This document shows, piece by piece, positions 23,110-36,442 of a stretch of DNA of 64,000 nucleotides. The notes under the pieces were generated by a model. It saw only the letters and a program-made list of their open reading frames with translations, was not told where the DNA came from and did not search any database. Position numbers and translations under genes: made by a program. Origin of the DNA: Pelagibacteraceae bacterium AG-365-D07 (GTDB lineage Bacteria; Pseudomonadota; Alphaproteobacteria; Pelagibacterales; Pelagibacteraceae); assembly GCA_003280005.1 (NCBI GenBank), contig QCGH01000003.1, positions 1-64,000 on the forward strand, given 5' to 3'. The first letter of the stretch is position 1. Each line of letters opens with the position of its first letter.

Positions 23110-23985
23110 TCAATTAGACAATTTGTTTAACAAAGTTTTTCCAATATCTGCTGGTGATTTTGCGATTGTAATACCTGCATCTTCCATCATTTTTATTTTT
23201 TCTGAAGCGCCACCTTTTCCTCCTGATATTATGGCACCTGCATGGCCCATTCTTCGACCTGGTGGAGCGGTAACTCCTGCAATAAATCCAACCATTGGTT
23301 TTTTAATTTTATGATTTTTAATAAAATCAGAGGCTTCTTCTTCTGCTGTTCCACCAATTTCACCTATCATTAAAATGGACTCAGTTTCAGGATCATTCAA
23401 AAATAAATCTAAACAATCGATAAAATTTGTTCCATTAATAGGATCTCCACCAATACCTATGCAGGTTGATTGTCCTAAACCGTTTGATGTTGTTTGAGCT
23501 ACAGCTTCATAGGTTAAAGTTCCCGATCTTGAAACTATTCCTACTGATCCTTTTTTATGAATATTTCCTGGCATTATTCCAATTTTACATTCATCTGGAG
23601 TTATAATCCCAGGACAGTTGGGTCCTATTAATCGGGAATTAGATCCCGATAATTTCTGCTTAACCTTGAGCATATCTAAAATGGGTATTCCTTCAGTTAT
23701 ACAAACAATTAGCTCCATAGAAGCATCTATTGCCTCGATGATTGCGGCTGCTGCAAATTTTGCAGGAACATAAATCATAGTTGCATTTGCTCCTGTTTCT
23801 TTCTTTGCTTCTTGAACTGTGTTAAAGACTGGTCTTTCCAAATGTGTTTGCCCTCCTTTTTTTGGAGTAACACCTCCTACAAGATTGGTTCCATATTTAA
23901 TAGATTGCTCAGAATGAAAGGTGCCATGCGAACCTGTAAATCCTTGGCATATTACCTTTGTATCTTTGTTGACTAAAACTGACAT
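23110..23985 (-). CDS. sucD: Succinyl-CoA synthetase alpha subunit
   Basis: [55 protein letters not shown]. Confidence 0.98.
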   Translation of the reverse strand: MSVLVNKDTKVICQGFTGSHGTFHSEQSIKYGTNLVGGVTPKKGGQTHLERPVFNTVQEAKKETGANATMIYVPAKFAAAAIIEAIDASMELIVCITEGIPILDMLKVKQKLSGSNSRLIGPNCPGIITPDECKIGIMPGNIHKKGSVGIVSRSGTLTYEAVAQTTSNGLGQSTCIGIGGDPINGTNFIDCLDLFLNDPETESILMIGEIGGTAEEEASDFIKNHKIKKPMVGFIAGVTAPPGRRMGHAGAIISGGKGGASEKIKMMEDAGITIAKSPADIGKTLLNKLSN

Positions 23986-25145
23986 TATTTAATTTCCTTA
24001 ACAATTTTTTTTGCTGCGTCGGATAAATCTGAGGCTGAAATTATTTCCAAACCTGAATTATCCAAAATTTTTTTTCCTTCTAAAAAATTAGTTCCAGCTA
24101 ATCTTACAACTAACGGTACATCGATTTTAATTTCTTTTGCAGCATCAACAACTCCTTGGGCAAGAACATCGCATCTCATGATACCACCAAATATATTAAT
24201 TAATATTCCTTTAACATTTTTGTCTGAAAGAATAATTTTAAATGCAGCAGAAACTTTTTCTTTTGATGCTCCACCACCAACATCTAAAAAATTTGCAGGC
24301 TCTTCTCCGTATAACTTAATAATATCCATTGTTGCCATAGCTAAACCAGCTCCGTTCACCATGCATCCAATACTTCCATCTAACTTTATATACGCTAAAT
24401 CATGTTTGCTTGCTTCTATCTCAGTTGGATCTTCTTCATTTAAATCTCTTAATTCTAAAATTTCTGGATGTCTAAATATCGAATTATCATCGAAATTCAT
24501 TTTAGCATCTAGACAAAGTAAATTATTTTCTTCTGTCAAAATTAATGGATTAATCTCAACTAAATTTGCATCTGTAGAAATAAACATTTTATATATAGAT
24601 TTTATTAATTTAATTCCCTGTAGGGATGTTTTTTCGTCTAAATTAAATATTTTATTTATTTTTTTACAATCTTCCTCTTTTATTTCATCAAGTAAATCTA
24701 CTTTTGTAGTTATAATTTTTTCTGGGTTTGATTTTGCAACTTCTTCAATATCCATTCCCCCTTGATCACTTGATATGAATGCTATCTTCGAGCTCGCACG
24801 ATCAACTAAACAAGAAAGATAAAACTCTTTTTTTATGCTTGAAGATTCCTCAACATATAATCTTTTTACTTCCTTCCCAGCAGGTCCAGTTTGATGTGTA
24901 ATCAAAACTTTCCCCAACATTTCCTTTGAAGCTGACGTTAAATCTTGAATATTATCTAGTATTTTAACCCCTCCAGCTTTTCCTCTTCCACCAGCATGAA
25001 TTTGAGCTTTCAGAACATATTTTTCTGTATTTAGTTTTTTAGCTTTTTCGACAATTTCGTCAGATGATAATCCGAAAACCCCGTTTGGTACAGCAACACC
25101 ATATTTTTTCAAAATCTGTTTTGCTTGATGCTCGTGAATATTCAT
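23985..25145 (-). CDS. sucC: Succinyl-CoA synthetase beta subunit
   Basis: [50 protein letters not shown]. Confidence 0.98.
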   Translation of the reverse strand: MNIHEHQAKQILKKYGVAVPNGVFGLSSDEIVEKAKKLNTEKYVLKAQIHAGGRGKAGGVKILDNIQDLTSASKEMLGKVLITHQTGPAGKEVKRLYVEESSSIKKEFYLSCLVDRASSKIAFISSDQGGMDIEEVAKSNPEKIITTKVDLLDEIKEEDCKKINKIFNLDEKTSLQGIKLIKSIYKMFISTDANLVEINPLILTEENNLLCLDAKMNFDDNSIFRHPEILELRDLNEEDPTEIEASKHDLAYIKLDGSIGCMVNGAGLAMATMDIIKLYGEEPANFLDVGGGASKEKVSAAFKIILSDKNVKGILINIFGGIMRCDVLAQGVVDAAKEIKIDVPLVVRLAGTNFLEGKKILDNSGLEIISASDLSDAAKKIVKEIK

Positions 25146-26105
<960 letters not shown>

Positions 26106-26123
26106 TTATTTCCTTGTTATGAT

Positions 26124-27617
26124 TTACTTCATTGTAGGCATTACAAATTCTGGATTTGATCTAACACCAGAGGGCCATCTTGAAGTTATCGTTTTCAATT
26201 TTGTATAAAACCTTACCCCTTCAGGACCATGCATATGTTGATCCCCAAATAATGATCTTTTCCAACCACCAAAGCTGTGAAACGCAACTGGCACAGGTAT
26301 AGGAATATTTATACCTACCATACCAACTTTAATTTTACTTGCGAAAGTTCTTCCCACATCTCCATCTCTAGTGTAAATACTCGTACCATTTCCAAATTCA
26401 TGTTCATTGATAAGTTTTGTAGCCTCATCAAAATCTTTAGCTCTTACCACTGATAAAACTGGACCAAATATTTCTTCTTTGTAAATTCTCATATCTTTTT
26501 TTACATTATCAAATAAACACCCTCCTATATAAAAACCATTTTCATATCCTTGGAGTTTAATATTTCTTCCATCAACAACTAAATTTGCTCCTTCTTTCAC
26601 TCCTAAGTCAACATATCCCTTAACTTTTTCTAGATGTTCTTTAGTTACTAGGGGGCCCATCTCTGAATTTTTATCCATACCTGGGCCAACTTTTAATGCT
26701 TCTACTTTTTTTGCTAATTTATTAACAAGTTTATCTCCGACATTGCCAACGGCTACTGCAACTGATTGTGCCATACATCTCTCTCCAGCTGAACCATATG
26801 CAGCCCCCATTAATCCATTTATGGCCTGATCCAAGTCACAGTCTGGCATTATAACACAATGGTTTTTAGCTCCTCCCAATGCTTGAACTCTTTTTTCATT
26901 TTTTGCAGCTGTTTCATAAATATATTTTGCAATTGGAGTTGATCCTACAAAACTAACTGCTTGAATATCTTTATTAGTTAATATTGCATCTACAACTTCT
27001 TTATCACCGTTTACTACATTTAGAACTCCTTCTGGTAATCCAGCTTCGGTAAATAATTCAGCCAATCTAATTGAGCATGATGGATCTTTTTCTGAAGGTT
27101 TTAATATAAATGTATTTCCACATGCTATTGCCATTGGAAACATCCACATAGGTACCATAGCTGGAAAATTAAATGGTGTTATTCCAGCACAAACTCCTAA
27201 TGGTTGTCTTATTGACCAACTATCAATATCCGTTCCAACATTCTCAGTAAACTCACCTTTTAACATTTGGGGAATTCCACAAGCAAACTCAACTATCTCT
27301 AAACCCCTTGTAAGTGAGCCTTTAGCATCTTCATAAACTTTGCCGTGCTCGGAAACGATTAGCTTTGTAAGTTCGTCAGAGTTTTTTTCAATTAATTCTT
27401 TATATTTAAACATGACTCTTGCTCTTTGAATTGGTGGTTTTGTCGACCAACTTAAGAATGCTTTTTTTGCATGATCAACTGCTTTATCTAAATCAGATTT
27501 TGTTCCTAATAAGACCTCAGAGTCCTGATTTCCAGTTGCAGGATTAAATACTTTACCTTTTCTTTTTGAGTCTCCTGAAACAACTTTACCATCAATGTAA
27601 TGTTGTATTAAATTCAT
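26124..27617 (-). CDS. mmsA: CoA-acylating methylmalonate-semialdehyde dehydrogenase
   Basis: GVCAGITPFNFPAMVPMWMFPMAIACGNTFILKPSEKDP, GGAKNHCVIMPD, AGERCMAQSVAV. Confidence 0.95.
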   Translation of the reverse strand: MNLIQHYIDGKVVSGDSKRKGKVFNPATGNQDSEVLLGTKSDLDKAVDHAKKAFLSWSTKPPIQRARVMFKYKELIEKNSDELTKLIVSEHGKVYEDAKGSLTRGLEIVEFACGIPQMLKGEFTENVGTDIDSWSIRQPLGVCAGITPFNFPAMVPMWMFPMAIACGNTFILKPSEKDPSCSIRLAELFTEAGLPEGVLNVVNGDKEVVDAILTNKDIQAVSFVGSTPIAKYIYETAAKNEKRVQALGGAKNHCVIMPDCDLDQAINGLMGAAYGSAGERCMAQSVAVAVGNVGDKLVNKLAKKVEALKVGPGMDKNSEMGPLVTKEHLEKVKGYVDLGVKEGANLVVDGRNIKLQGYENGFYIGGCLFDNVKKDMRIYKEEIFGPVLSVVRAKDFDEATKLINEHEFGNGTSIYTRDGDVGRTFASKIKVGMVGINIPIPVPVAFHSFGGWKRSLFGDQHMHGPEGVRFYTKLKTITSRWPSGVRSNPEFVMPTMK

Positions 27618-27638
27618 TGAAATTATTTAATTATATAA

Positions 27639-28412
27639 TTACCCAGTTGCAAGCATTTTTTTAATAGAAGCTATAGCTTTTGCAGGGTTTAAACCTTTGG
27701 GACATGCATTAGTACAGTTCATAATTGTATGACATCTATAAAGCTTTAACTCATCAGCAACTTTTTTTAATCTTTCTTTTCTATCCTCATCTCTACTATC
27801 TATTATCCATCTATAAGCCTGTAATAAAACTGCAGGACCTAAGTATTTTTCACCATTCCACCAATAACTTGGACATGAAGTCGAACAACACGCACACATT
27901 ATACACTCATACAAACCATCTAATTTTGATCTATCGTCTTTAGTTTGTAAATGCTCTGTATTATCTATTTTTTTTGTTGTTTTTAACCATGGTTCAACAG
28001 ACTCGTATTGTTTGTAAAGCGTGCTTAAATCTCCGATTAGATCTTTTAAAACTTTTAAATGTGGTAGTGGATAAATATTTATATCACCTTTGATTTCTGA
28101 ATGAGGCTTGGTGCAAGCTAACCCATTTTTCCCATCCATATTCATTGCACAAGAACCACAAACTCCATGAGCACATGATCTTCTATATGCAATGGAAGGA
28201 TCAATTTCATTTTTAATTTTATTTAATAAATCAAGAACTTTGGATGGACAATTATCCATGTCAACTTCGTAAGTATCTATTCTGGGATTCTCTTCTGTTA
28301 CTGGGTCCCATCTATAAATGTTAACTTTTCTAATATTTTTAGAACCAGTTTTATCTTTATAGTAATGTCCTTTTTTAATTTCTGAATTTTTTGGAAGATT
28401 AATTTGGACCAT
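27639..28412 (-). CDS. sdhB: Succinate dehydrogenase iron-sulfur subunit
   Basis: [55 protein letters not shown]. Confidence 0.98.
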   Translation of the reverse strand: MVQINLPKNSEIKKGHYYKDKTGSKNIRKVNIYRWDPVTEENPRIDTYEVDMDNCPSKVLDLLNKIKNEIDPSIAYRRSCAHGVCGSCAMNMDGKNGLACTKPHSEIKGDINIYPLPHLKVLKDLIGDLSTLYKQYESVEPWLKTTKKIDNTEHLQTKDDRSKLDGLYECIMCACCSTSCPSYWWNGEKYLGPAVLLQAYRWIIDSRDEDRKERLKKVADELKLYRCHTIMNCTNACPKGLNPAKAIASIKKMLATG

Positions 28413-30187
28413 TAATAAATTCTTTCTTGTGGTGGAAAATATTGTACTTCATTTGTGAGTGTAGATTTATGAACATCTCTATAGGCAATTTTTGATTTAC
28501 TCCCTTCACACCACGATAATGTATGTTTCATATATTTCTGATCATCTCTACTAGGAAAATCTTCCCTAGCATGAGCTCCTCTACTCTCTTTTCTGCTATA
28601 TGCAGAATCCATTGTGGTAATTGCTTGTCTTATTAGATTGTCAAATTCTAAAGTTTCTACTAAATCAGTATTAAAAATTAACGATTTATCTTTGACATTT
28701 ATATTATCCATTCCTTCAAAAGGCTTTCTAATTTCATTTACTCCCTCTTTTAAAGTTTTTTCTGTTCTAAAAACTGCACATTTTGATTGCATAGTTTTTT
28801 GCATTGAAATTCTTAAATCCGCTGTTCTATTATCTCCATTTCCATTTCTTAAATTATCAAATCTTTCTAGACATTTTTCTGTCTCTGAATTTGAAATAGT
28901 TTCATGAGGCATGCCCGGTTTAACTAACTCTGCGGCTCTTTTTGCGGCGGCTCTCCCAAAGACAACTAAATCTATTAAAGAATTTGAACCTAATCGATTA
29001 GCACCATGAACGGAAACACATGCAGCTTCTCCAATCGCCATTAGTCCTGGAACGGTTTTCTCTGAACCATTAACTGTCAGAACCTCGGCTTTATAATTTG
29101 TTGGTATTCCACCCATATTATAGTGAACAGTTGGGACTACAGGAATTGGTTCTTTGGTTACATCAACGTTAGCAAATAATCTTGATGACTCTGCTATCCC
29201 TGGCAATCTTTCATCAATTACTTTTGGATCTAAATGATTTAAGTGTAGATGGACATGATCTTTTTCTTTTCCAACTCCTCTACCTTCGTTAATTTCAATT
29301 GCAATTGATCTACTTACAACATCCCTTGAAGCTAAATCTTTTGCCTTAGGAGCATATTTTTCCATAAACCTTTCGCCTTTAGAATTTAAAAGATATCCTC
29401 CTTCACCTCTTACTCCCTCTGAGATTAAAGTTCCATGGCCATAAATTCCAGTCGGATGAAACTGAACAAATTCCATATCTTGCAGGGGAAGACCTGCTCT
29501 TAATACCATTGCATTCCCATCGCCAGTACAAGTGTGTGCAGAAGTAGCTGAATAATAAACTTTTCCATATCCACCTGTAGCAATAATTGTAATATGTGAT
29601 TTAAAACGATGTAGAGTTCCATCATTTAAATTCCATGCAATTAATCCTTTGCATTGACCATCTTTCATTAAAAGATCTAAAGCAAAATATTCAATGAAAA
29701 ACTCGGTATTATGTTTTAGTGCTTGACCGTAGAGCGTATGAAGAATTGCATGTCCAGTTCTATCTGCTGCTGCACAAGTTCTCTGAACGGTACCATTTCC
29801 ATAATTTTTTGTCATTCCTCCAAAAGGTCGTTGATAAATTTTTCCATCTTCTGTCCTACTAAAAGGTACACCATATTGCTCTAATTCAAGTACTGCTCTT
29901 GGTGCTTCTTTGCACAAATATTCTATTGAGTCCTGATCTCCTAACCAGTCTGATCCTTTAACAGTGTCATACATATGCCAACGCCAATCATCTTCCCCCA
30001 TATTTCCTAGTGCTGCAGAAATTCCTCCTTGTGCAGCTGAAGTATGGCTTCTGGTCGGAAATACTTTTGAAATGCAGGCAGTTTTTAATCCAGCTTCACT
30101 CAATCCAACCGCTGCTCTTAGACCTGAGCCTCCAGCTCCTAAAACTACAACATCATAAGTGTGATCAATAATTTTATAAGATTTCAT
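28412..30187 (-). CDS. sdhA: Succinate dehydrogenase flavoprotein subunit
   Basis: [63 protein letters not shown]. Confidence 0.98.
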   Translation of the reverse strand: MKSYKIIDHTYDVVVLGAGGSGLRAAVGLSEAGLKTACISKVFPTRSHTSAAQGGISAALGNMGEDDWRWHMYDTVKGSDWLGDQDSIEYLCKEAPRAVLELEQYGVPFSRTEDGKIYQRPFGGMTKNYGNGTVQRTCAAADRTGHAILHTLYGQALKHNTEFFIEYFALDLLMKDGQCKGLIAWNLNDGTLHRFKSHITIIATGGYGKVYYSATSAHTCTGDGNAMVLRAGLPLQDMEFVQFHPTGIYGHGTLISEGVRGEGGYLLNSKGERFMEKYAPKAKDLASRDVVSRSIAIEINEGRGVGKEKDHVHLHLNHLDPKVIDERLPGIAESSRLFANVDVTKEPIPVVPTVHYNMGGIPTNYKAEVLTVNGSEKTVPGLMAIGEAACVSVHGANRLGSNSLIDLVVFGRAAAKRAAELVKPGMPHETISNSETEKCLERFDNLRNGNGDNRTADLRISMQKTMQSKCAVFRTEKTLKEGVNEIRKPFEGMDNINVKDKSLIFNTDLVETLEFDNLIRQAITTMDSAYSRKESRGAHAREDFPSRDDQKYMKHTLSWCEGSKSKIAYRDVHKSTLTNEVQYFPPQERIY

Positions 30188-30190
30188 ATT

Positions 30191-30514
30191 CTATAGTTTA
30201 TAAAGAGTGATTATTGTAATTGTAGGAATAATAAAAGATGACAAATAAACCATCATATTGGCAAATTTTCTTGTCTTTTCGCTGTTAATATAATCTTCAA
30301 ATATTTCACTTATAGTTAGTGCAGAATTGAAGAAAGTAATAATAATAAATATTGTAAAAATTATCGAGCACGTTGGATCTGAAAAAAATTCTAAAACATT
30401 TGAATGATTTTCATCATAAATAGTTAAAAACTTCAGTAAGAACCATATCATAAAAGGAACCATAATTACTGAGCTCAGTTTAATGGATAACCATTTTTTT
30501 GTAGCACTCAACAT
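30191..30514 (-). CDS. sdhD: Succinate dehydrogenase membrane anchor subunit
   Basis: Three-TM small protein between sdhC and sdhA. Confidence 0.85.
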   Translation of the reverse strand: MLSATKKWLSIKLSSVIMVPFMIWFLLKFLTIYDENHSNVLEFFSDPTCSIIFTIFIIITFFNSALTISEIFEDYINSEKTRKFANMMVYLSSFIIPTITIITLYKL

Positions 30515-30894
30515 TATAATAATATCCCTCTCATTGAATATAAAACAGCTGTTATAATTATTGACCCTAAGATTACCAATATTCCAGTTATTCTAGAAGT
30601 CTTCAACTCAAAACCATATCCTAAATCCCAAAACCAATGTCTAATTTCACTAAGAATTTGAAAGGAATAAGACCAAACAAAACTAATAATAAAAAGTTTT
30701 CCAAAAATTGAATTAAAAAAATTAAATATAACTTGATAATTTTCATTACCCAAAAGTAAAATCCATACCCAAAAGCAAACTAATGTTAAGGCTAAAATAT
30801 TAACTACCCCTGTTATCCTATGTGAAATAGAAACTAATGATGAAATATGCCAGTTATATATTTGTATGTGAGGTGATAGTGGATTGTTATTCAT
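30514..30894 (-). CDS. sdhC: Succinate dehydrogenase cytochrome b556 subunit
   Basis: PLSPHIQIYNWHISSLVSISHRITGV, HWFWDLGYG. Confidence 0.94.
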   Translation of the reverse strand: MNNNPLSPHIQIYNWHISSLVSISHRITGVVNILALTLVCFWVWILLLGNENYQVIFNFFNSIFGKLFIISFVWSYSFQILSEIRHWFWDLGYGFELKTSRITGILVILGSIIITAVLYSMRGILL

Positions 30895-31889
30895 TGCTTT
30901 GTTTTAATATATGCCTCTGCTATTTCTACAGCGTTTAGAGCCGCACCTCTTAGTAAATTATCAGAAACTATCCAAAGATTTATGGCCTTTTCATTTGTAT
31001 TGTCTTTTCTTATTCTAGAAATAAACGTTTCATCCTTACCTGCTGCTTCGAGTTGTGTCATATATCCACCATCTCTTTGATCATTTACAACTTTACAGCC
31101 ATCTGCATTTTCCAATAAATTTATTATTTTTTCTAAAGTAAACTCTTTTTCAAATTCAATATTTAAAGATTCTGCATGAGAAACCAGCACTGGAACTCTT
31201 ACACAAGTTGCCGTTACATCAATACTTTTATCTAATATCTTCTTTGTCTCATTAATCATTTTCATTTCTTCTTTTGTATAACCATCATTTGAAAAATCAT
31301 CAATATGTGGAATTGCATTAAATGCAATTTGTTTTGTGAAATTTTTAGAATTAATTTTTTTATTTTCCAGAGCAAATTTTGTTTGATCTATTAACTCATC
31401 CATTGGATCTTTGCCAGCTCCAGAAACTGATTGATATGTTGAAACAACTATTCTTTTTATCTTAAATATTTCATGTAACGGTTTTAAAGCAATTACCATT
31501 TGAATAGTTGAGCAATTTGCATTTGCAATTATATTCTTTTTAATATTATTAAGATCATGTGGATTAACTTGTGGAACAATTAATGGAACATCAGGATCCA
31601 TTCTAAAAAAACTTGAATTATCAATTACAATTGAATGTCTGGCTGCTTTTTCTACAAATTTTTCTGCTATTTTTCCACCTGCTGAAAAAAAGGCGATATC
31701 ACATTTAGAAAAATCAAATTCTTCTAAATTGGATACTACGTACTCCTTTTTTTTGAAAAGGATTTTTTTTCCCACACTTTTTTCTGAAGCAAGTAGATAG
31801 AGTTGATTAAAAGAAAAATTTTTTTTATCTATTACATCTAAAATTTTTCTACCAACGTTTCCTGTTGCCCCTACAATACAAATATTCAT
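30891..31889 (-). CDS. asd: Aspartate-semialdehyde dehydrogenase
   Basis: VGATGNVGRKILDV, FSAGGKIAEKF, NANCSTIQMV, STYQSVSGAGK, RVPVLVSHAESL. Confidence 0.96.
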   Translation of the reverse strand: MNICIVGATGNVGRKILDVIDKKNFSFNQLYLLASEKSVGKKILFKKKEYVVSNLEEFDFSKCDIAFFSAGGKIAEKFVEKAARHSIVIDNSSFFRMDPDVPLIVPQVNPHDLNNIKKNIIANANCSTIQMVIALKPLHEIFKIKRIVVSTYQSVSGAGKDPMDELIDQTKFALENKKINSKNFTKQIAFNAIPHIDDFSNDGYTKEEMKMINETKKILDKSIDVTATCVRVPVLVSHAESLNIEFEKEFTLEKIINLLENADGCKVVNDQRDGGYMTQLEAAGKDETFISRIRKDNTNEKAINLWIVSDNLLRGAALNAVEIAEAYIKTKQ

Positions 31890-31909
31890 GATAATTATGC
31901 GATGTTATA

Positions 31910-33019
31910 CTAAATGAATGGTAAATCACAAACTTTTCCGTTGCAAATATTACCATTTATATCAACTTTCACATTTTGAGATGGTGTATAAAATGGCTTG
32001 TTAATCATAGCTATGCCAATGACTTTATTAAAATGCGGTGAAAAACATGCCGATCTTAACTCACCAATCACATTGTTATTTTCATCTTTTACATCCAAAG
32101 ACTTTGTCATGCTTATTTCATTTGCATCAATAATAAGACCCATCAACTTTCTATTAATTCCCTCTGCCTTTATCTTTTTTAATTTATCTTTACCTAAAAA
32201 ACTAACATCAGAGTCTAAATTCACGTATTTATCAAATCCACACTCATAAGGATTATCATAAAGATCCATATCATTACCGTAAGATAAAAGTCCACTTTCT
32301 ATTCTCTCAATAAGGTTTGGACATCCTGGCTTTACATTAAATTCTTTTCCTATTTCGAATAAACGATCGTAAAGTTCTAATCCAGATTTTGTATTTTCTA
32401 CATAAATTTCATAACCACCCTGCTTAGACCAACCAGATCTTGCAATTAAATGTTTTGTTCCTTTAAAGTCAAAATAATCAAAACCAAAAAATTTTAAATT
32501 AGTTATTTTTTCTCCAAAAATTTTTTCCATCAATCCAAATGACTTGGGACCTTGAATGGCCATTATATCTACATTTGGTTCAAATATTTTTACGTCAAAT
32601 TTATTTCCAATAGCTAAACCCTTTGCAAATAAAATTACATCAGAGTCTGCAATTGAAATCCACCATCTATCTTCACTTAGTCTAAGTACAACAGGATCAT
32701 TTATTATACCTGCATCATCATCAATAATTGGACAATAATAACATCTGCCATTTTTAGACTTTGACAGATCTCTACAAGTCATCATTTGAACTAATTTTGC
32801 TGAATCTTTTCCACGCACCTCGACTTGCCTTTCGCCAGCAACATCCCAAATTTGAACATTTTTTTTTAAATGGTGGTAAGAATCCTCCAAGGATCCAAAA
32901 GCTGCCGGCAATAACATATGATTATATGTTGTATAAGCTGTAACACCTTGCTTTTCGATTCTTGATGTATAAGGCGTACTTCTTAACCTTCTTGATTTAG
33001 CAATAGAAAAAGTTTTCAT
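31910..33019 (-). CDS. dmdA: Dimethylsulfoniopropionate demethylase (GcvT-like)
   Basis: GcvT-fold; [59 protein letters not shown] resembles the SAR11 DmdA family as I know it; adjacent dmdB/dmdC-like genes. Confidence 0.92.
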   Translation of the reverse strand: MKTFSIAKSRRLRSTPYTSRIEKQGVTAYTTYNHMLLPAAFGSLEDSYHHLKKNVQIWDVAGERQVEVRGKDSAKLVQMMTCRDLSKSKNGRCYYCPIIDDDAGIINDPVVLRLSEDRWWISIADSDVILFAKGLAIGNKFDVKIFEPNVDIMAIQGPKSFGLMEKIFGEKITNLKFFGFDYFDFKGTKHLIARSGWSKQGGYEIYVENTKSGLELYDRLFEIGKEFNVKPGCPNLIERIESGLLSYGNDMDLYDNPYECGFDKYVNLDSDVSFLGKDKLKKIKAEGINRKLMGLIIDANEISMTKSLDVKDENNNVIGELRSACFSPHFNKVIGIAMINKPFYTPSQNVKVDINGNICNGKVCDLPFI

Positions 33020-34648
33020 TTAATTTAAATTCCTAGCAATTTTTCTTAGTTCAAATTTTTGTATCTTACCTGTAGATGTTTTTGGCAGTTCTCTAAAGTC
33101 AATTTTTTTTGGAACTTTAAATCCAGCTAAAGTCTCTTTACAAAAATCTATAAGTTCTTTTTCTGAAACATCTTTATCTTTTACCTTTTCAATAAAAGCG
33201 CAAGGTACCTCTCCCCATTTTTCATCAGATTTTGCAACTACTGCAGCAATTGAGACTGCAGGATGCTTTGCTAAAGTATTTTCAATTTCAATGGAAGAAA
33301 TATTTTCACCTCCAGAAATAATTATATCCTTTGATCTGTCCTGTATCTTTATATACCCATCAGGATGCATTACTGCCAAATCTCCAGAATGAAACCATCC
33401 ATTTGCCATAGCTTTTTCAGTAGCTTCTTTGTCCTTAAAATAACCTTTCATAACGATATTTCCTCTAATCATTATTTCACCCATTGACTTTCCATCTTTC
33501 GGGACTGGTTTCATAGTATCTGGATCAATAACCATTGCATCTTCAGTATTTGGGTATCTCACACCTTGTCTTGCCTTTATTTCATTTTGTTTATCTTCAT
33601 CAAAAGAATTCCAATCATCGTTCCATGCACATTGAGTTATATGTCCGTATGTTTCAGTTAATCCATAAACATGCATAACTTCAAAACCCAATGCTTTCAT
33701 TTTTTTGAAAATTATACTTGGTGGGGGAGCACCAGCTGTAAGAACATGAACTTTATGATTTAATTTTTTTTGATCAGATTTAGAGGCTCCAGTAATCATA
33801 TTTAATACTATAGGTGCTCCACCAAAATGTGTGATTTTATGTTTTTCAATCACTTCAAATATTTTTTTTATATCAATAGTTCTTAAACAAACTGTCTTTC
33901 CGTTTAACATAGGTATAGTCCATGGATAGCCCCATCCATTGCAATGAAACATTGGTACAATAGTTAGAAAATTTAATCTATTTGGCATATTCCAAGCAAC
34001 AGCACTTCCTGTAGACATTAGATATGACCCTCTGTGGTGATAAACTACACCCTTGGGATTTCCAGTAGTTCCAGAAGTATAATTCAATGAAATTGCATCC
34101 CACTCATCTTTTGGTCTTTTCCAAACATAATTTTCATCTCCAGATTTCAAAAAACTTTCATATTCATGTTCACCTATTTTTTTTAATAATTTTTGATCTG
34201 CAAAATCATCTTGAATATCAATAATGATAGGTTTTTTCTTTACTGTTGTTAGTGCTTTCTCAATAATCGGATGTAGTTGTCTATCAACGATAAATACTTT
34301 GGCTTCACTGTGGTCAAGAATATAAGAAACGGTTTTTGCATCTAGTCTTACATTAATTGTATTTAAAACTGCACCTGTCATAGGTACAGAATAGTGTGCT
34401 TCGAAAATTTCTGGAGTATTAAATGCCATTACTGAAACAGTATCTCCCTTGCCAATACCAATTTTTTCTAGAGCGCTTGCAAATTTAATACATCTTTTGT
34501 ACACCTCAGTCCAAGTATAGCTTCTTGTCTCATAAACTAGAGCTTCATAATTTGGATAGATATCTTTTGCTCTTTCTAAAAAACTCAATGGAGTTAAAGG
34601 AATAAAATTTGCATTATTTTTTTCCAGATTTTTTTCGTAGTTATTCAT
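33020..34648 (-). CDS. dmdB: Acyl-CoA synthetase, predicted 3-methylmercaptopropionyl-CoA ligase
   Basis: AMP-binding SLNYTSGTTGNPKGVVYHHRG, HVYGLTETYGH, HSGDLAVMHPDGYIKIQDRSKDIIISGGENISS; position next to dmdA. Confidence 0.85.
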   Translation of the reverse strand: MNNYEKNLEKNNANFIPLTPLSFLERAKDIYPNYEALVYETRSYTWTEVYKRCIKFASALEKIGIGKGDTVSVMAFNTPEIFEAHYSVPMTGAVLNTINVRLDAKTVSYILDHSEAKVFIVDRQLHPIIEKALTTVKKKPIIIDIQDDFADQKLLKKIGEHEYESFLKSGDENYVWKRPKDEWDAISLNYTSGTTGNPKGVVYHHRGSYLMSTGSAVAWNMPNRLNFLTIVPMFHCNGWGYPWTIPMLNGKTVCLRTIDIKKIFEVIEKHKITHFGGAPIVLNMITGASKSDQKKLNHKVHVLTAGAPPPSIIFKKMKALGFEVMHVYGLTETYGHITQCAWNDDWNSFDEDKQNEIKARQGVRYPNTEDAMVIDPDTMKPVPKDGKSMGEIMIRGNIVMKGYFKDKEATEKAMANGWFHSGDLAVMHPDGYIKIQDRSKDIIISGGENISSIEIENTLAKHPAVSIAAVVAKSDEKWGEVPCAFIEKVKDKDVSEKELIDFCKETLAGFKVPKKIDFRELPKTSTGKIQKFELRKIARNLN

Positions 34649-34652
34649 TTTT

Positions 34653-36416
34653 TTAATTAAATTTAAAGTTCATTATGTAATCACTTCCAGTTGATGCTGT
34701 TTTAAAATGATTTTCAGCTCTAGGTAGCACTCTTTTAAAATAAAACTTAGCGGTTTGGATTTTGTCTTCATAAAAAGTTTTATTATTATCATAATCTTCA
34801 AAACAAATTTCCAACACTTTTATCCAAGAATGAGCAATAGAAACAAAACCTAGAGCTTTCAAATAATCATTGCATGCTGCGCTTGCATCATCTTTTGAAT
34901 TATTAAGTTTATCTTTTATCCAAAGTGTGAACTTATTTAATGTATCTAAGCTATTATTAAAATCATCAATAAATGGTTTAATTTTTTGTCCAGACTTATT
35001 AAAATCATTTCTGATCATATTCAAATATTTATCAATTATATCTCCATTTTTATTAACTAATTTTCTAAAAACTAGATCTAAAGCTTGAACAGAATTTGTT
35101 CCTTCATAAATTGGGGTTATTCTGTTGTCTCTATAAAGCTGCTCAATACCTTGGTCTTTAGTGTATCCATAGCCACCATGGACTTGCATCGCATCACTGG
35201 TGATTTCCATTCCTAAATCGGTAAACATTGTTTTAACCACTGGAGTCATTAATGAAACATAATCAGATGCTTCTTTTCTAATGGCCTCATCACTATGATA
35301 TAGACTCACCTCAGTTTGTTGTGATAACCAAAAACATAGCGCTCTCTCACCTTCAATTATGGATTTCATATTAAGAAGTGATCTTCTAATATCAGCGTGC
35401 TCAATTATTATATCTGCACCATTTGATGATTTGCTACTATTTGTTTTTCCTTGTTTTCTTTCTTTGGCATAACTTAAAGAGTTTTGGTATGCTGTTTCTG
35501 AAATTCCTAGCCCTTGAATTCCAACAACAATTCTCTCTAAATTCATCATTGTGAACATTGAATTTAAACCTTTATTTTTTGGACCTATCATATATCCAAC
35601 AGCATCATCAAAATTTAAAACACATGTTGCAGATCCTTTTATGCCCATTTTGCTTTCAATAGAGCCAGTTGAAATTCCATTTCTTTGTCCCAATGAACCA
35701 TCGTGATTTACTTTAAATTTTGGCACCAAGAATAAACTAATTCCTTTAGTTCCCTTGGGAGAGTCAGTTGCTCTTGCAATAACAAGATGAATAATATTTT
35801 CTGTCAAATCATGATCGCCAGATGTAATAAATATTTTTTGACCATTAATTTTGTAAGTTCCATCCTTCTGTTCTTCTGCCTTTGTTTTAAGTAAACCTAA
35901 ATCTGTACCACATACCGGTTCTGTCAAACACATGGTCCCACTCCACTTACCTTCTACCATTTTAGGTAAGTATTTATCTTTTATTTCTTCGCTCGCATGG
36001 TGATTAATACAATTGTACGCACCAATACTTAGTTCGCTGTATAGCTTAAATGATAAACTTGCAGATGATAACATTTCATCAAAAAATGCACTCACTGTCT
36101 TTGGCATTCCCTGACCTCCATATTTGGGGTCACATGATAAAGAGGTCCATCCATCTTCTATAAATTTTGTATAAGCTTCTTTATATCCTGGAGGTGTTCT
36201 AACAATACCATTTTCTAAAACTGTTGGATTTTCATCTCCTATTTTAGCAAGAGGTAAAATTATATTTTGATTTATTTTAGCTGCCTCATCTAATATATTT
36301 TTTACAAGTTCTGAATTAACTTCTTTATACTTTTCAATTTCATTATAATTTTTATTATTTCTTAACTTATCGAAAAGAAACATCATGTCTTCAACAGGTG
36401 CAGTATAATTTGGCAT
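34653..36416 (-). CDS. dmdC: Acyl-CoA dehydrogenase, predicted 3-methylmercaptopropionyl-CoA dehydrogenase
   Basis: Long acyl-CoA dehydrogenase with MCLTEPVCGTDLGLLKTKAE, MQVHGGYGYTKDQGIEQLYRDNRITPIYEGTNSVQALDLVFRK; dmd cluster context. Confidence 0.85.
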   Translation of the reverse strand: MPNYTAPVEDMMFLFDKLRNNKNYNEIEKYKEVNSELVKNILDEAAKINQNIILPLAKIGDENPTVLENGIVRTPPGYKEAYTKFIEDGWTSLSCDPKYGGQGMPKTVSAFFDEMLSSASLSFKLYSELSIGAYNCINHHASEEIKDKYLPKMVEGKWSGTMCLTEPVCGTDLGLLKTKAEEQKDGTYKINGQKIFITSGDHDLTENIIHLVIARATDSPKGTKGISLFLVPKFKVNHDGSLGQRNGISTGSIESKMGIKGSATCVLNFDDAVGYMIGPKNKGLNSMFTMMNLERIVVGIQGLGISETAYQNSLSYAKERKQGKTNSSKSSNGADIIIEHADIRRSLLNMKSIIEGERALCFWLSQQTEVSLYHSDEAIRKEASDYVSLMTPVVKTMFTDLGMEITSDAMQVHGGYGYTKDQGIEQLYRDNRITPIYEGTNSVQALDLVFRKLVNKNGDIIDKYLNMIRNDFNKSGQKIKPFIDDFNNSLDTLNKFTLWIKDKLNNSKDDASAACNDYLKALGFVSIAHSWIKVLEICFEDYDNNKTFYEDKIQTAKFYFKRVLPRAENHFKTASTGSDYIMNFKFN

Positions 36417-36442
36417 TTGAGAACCTTAAAATAAATGAATAA

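Noticed and set aside
24178-24765. 195-aa + strand ORF inside sucC
   Set aside because: Antisense to a clear sucC gene; composition reflects reverse complement of a conserved CDS.
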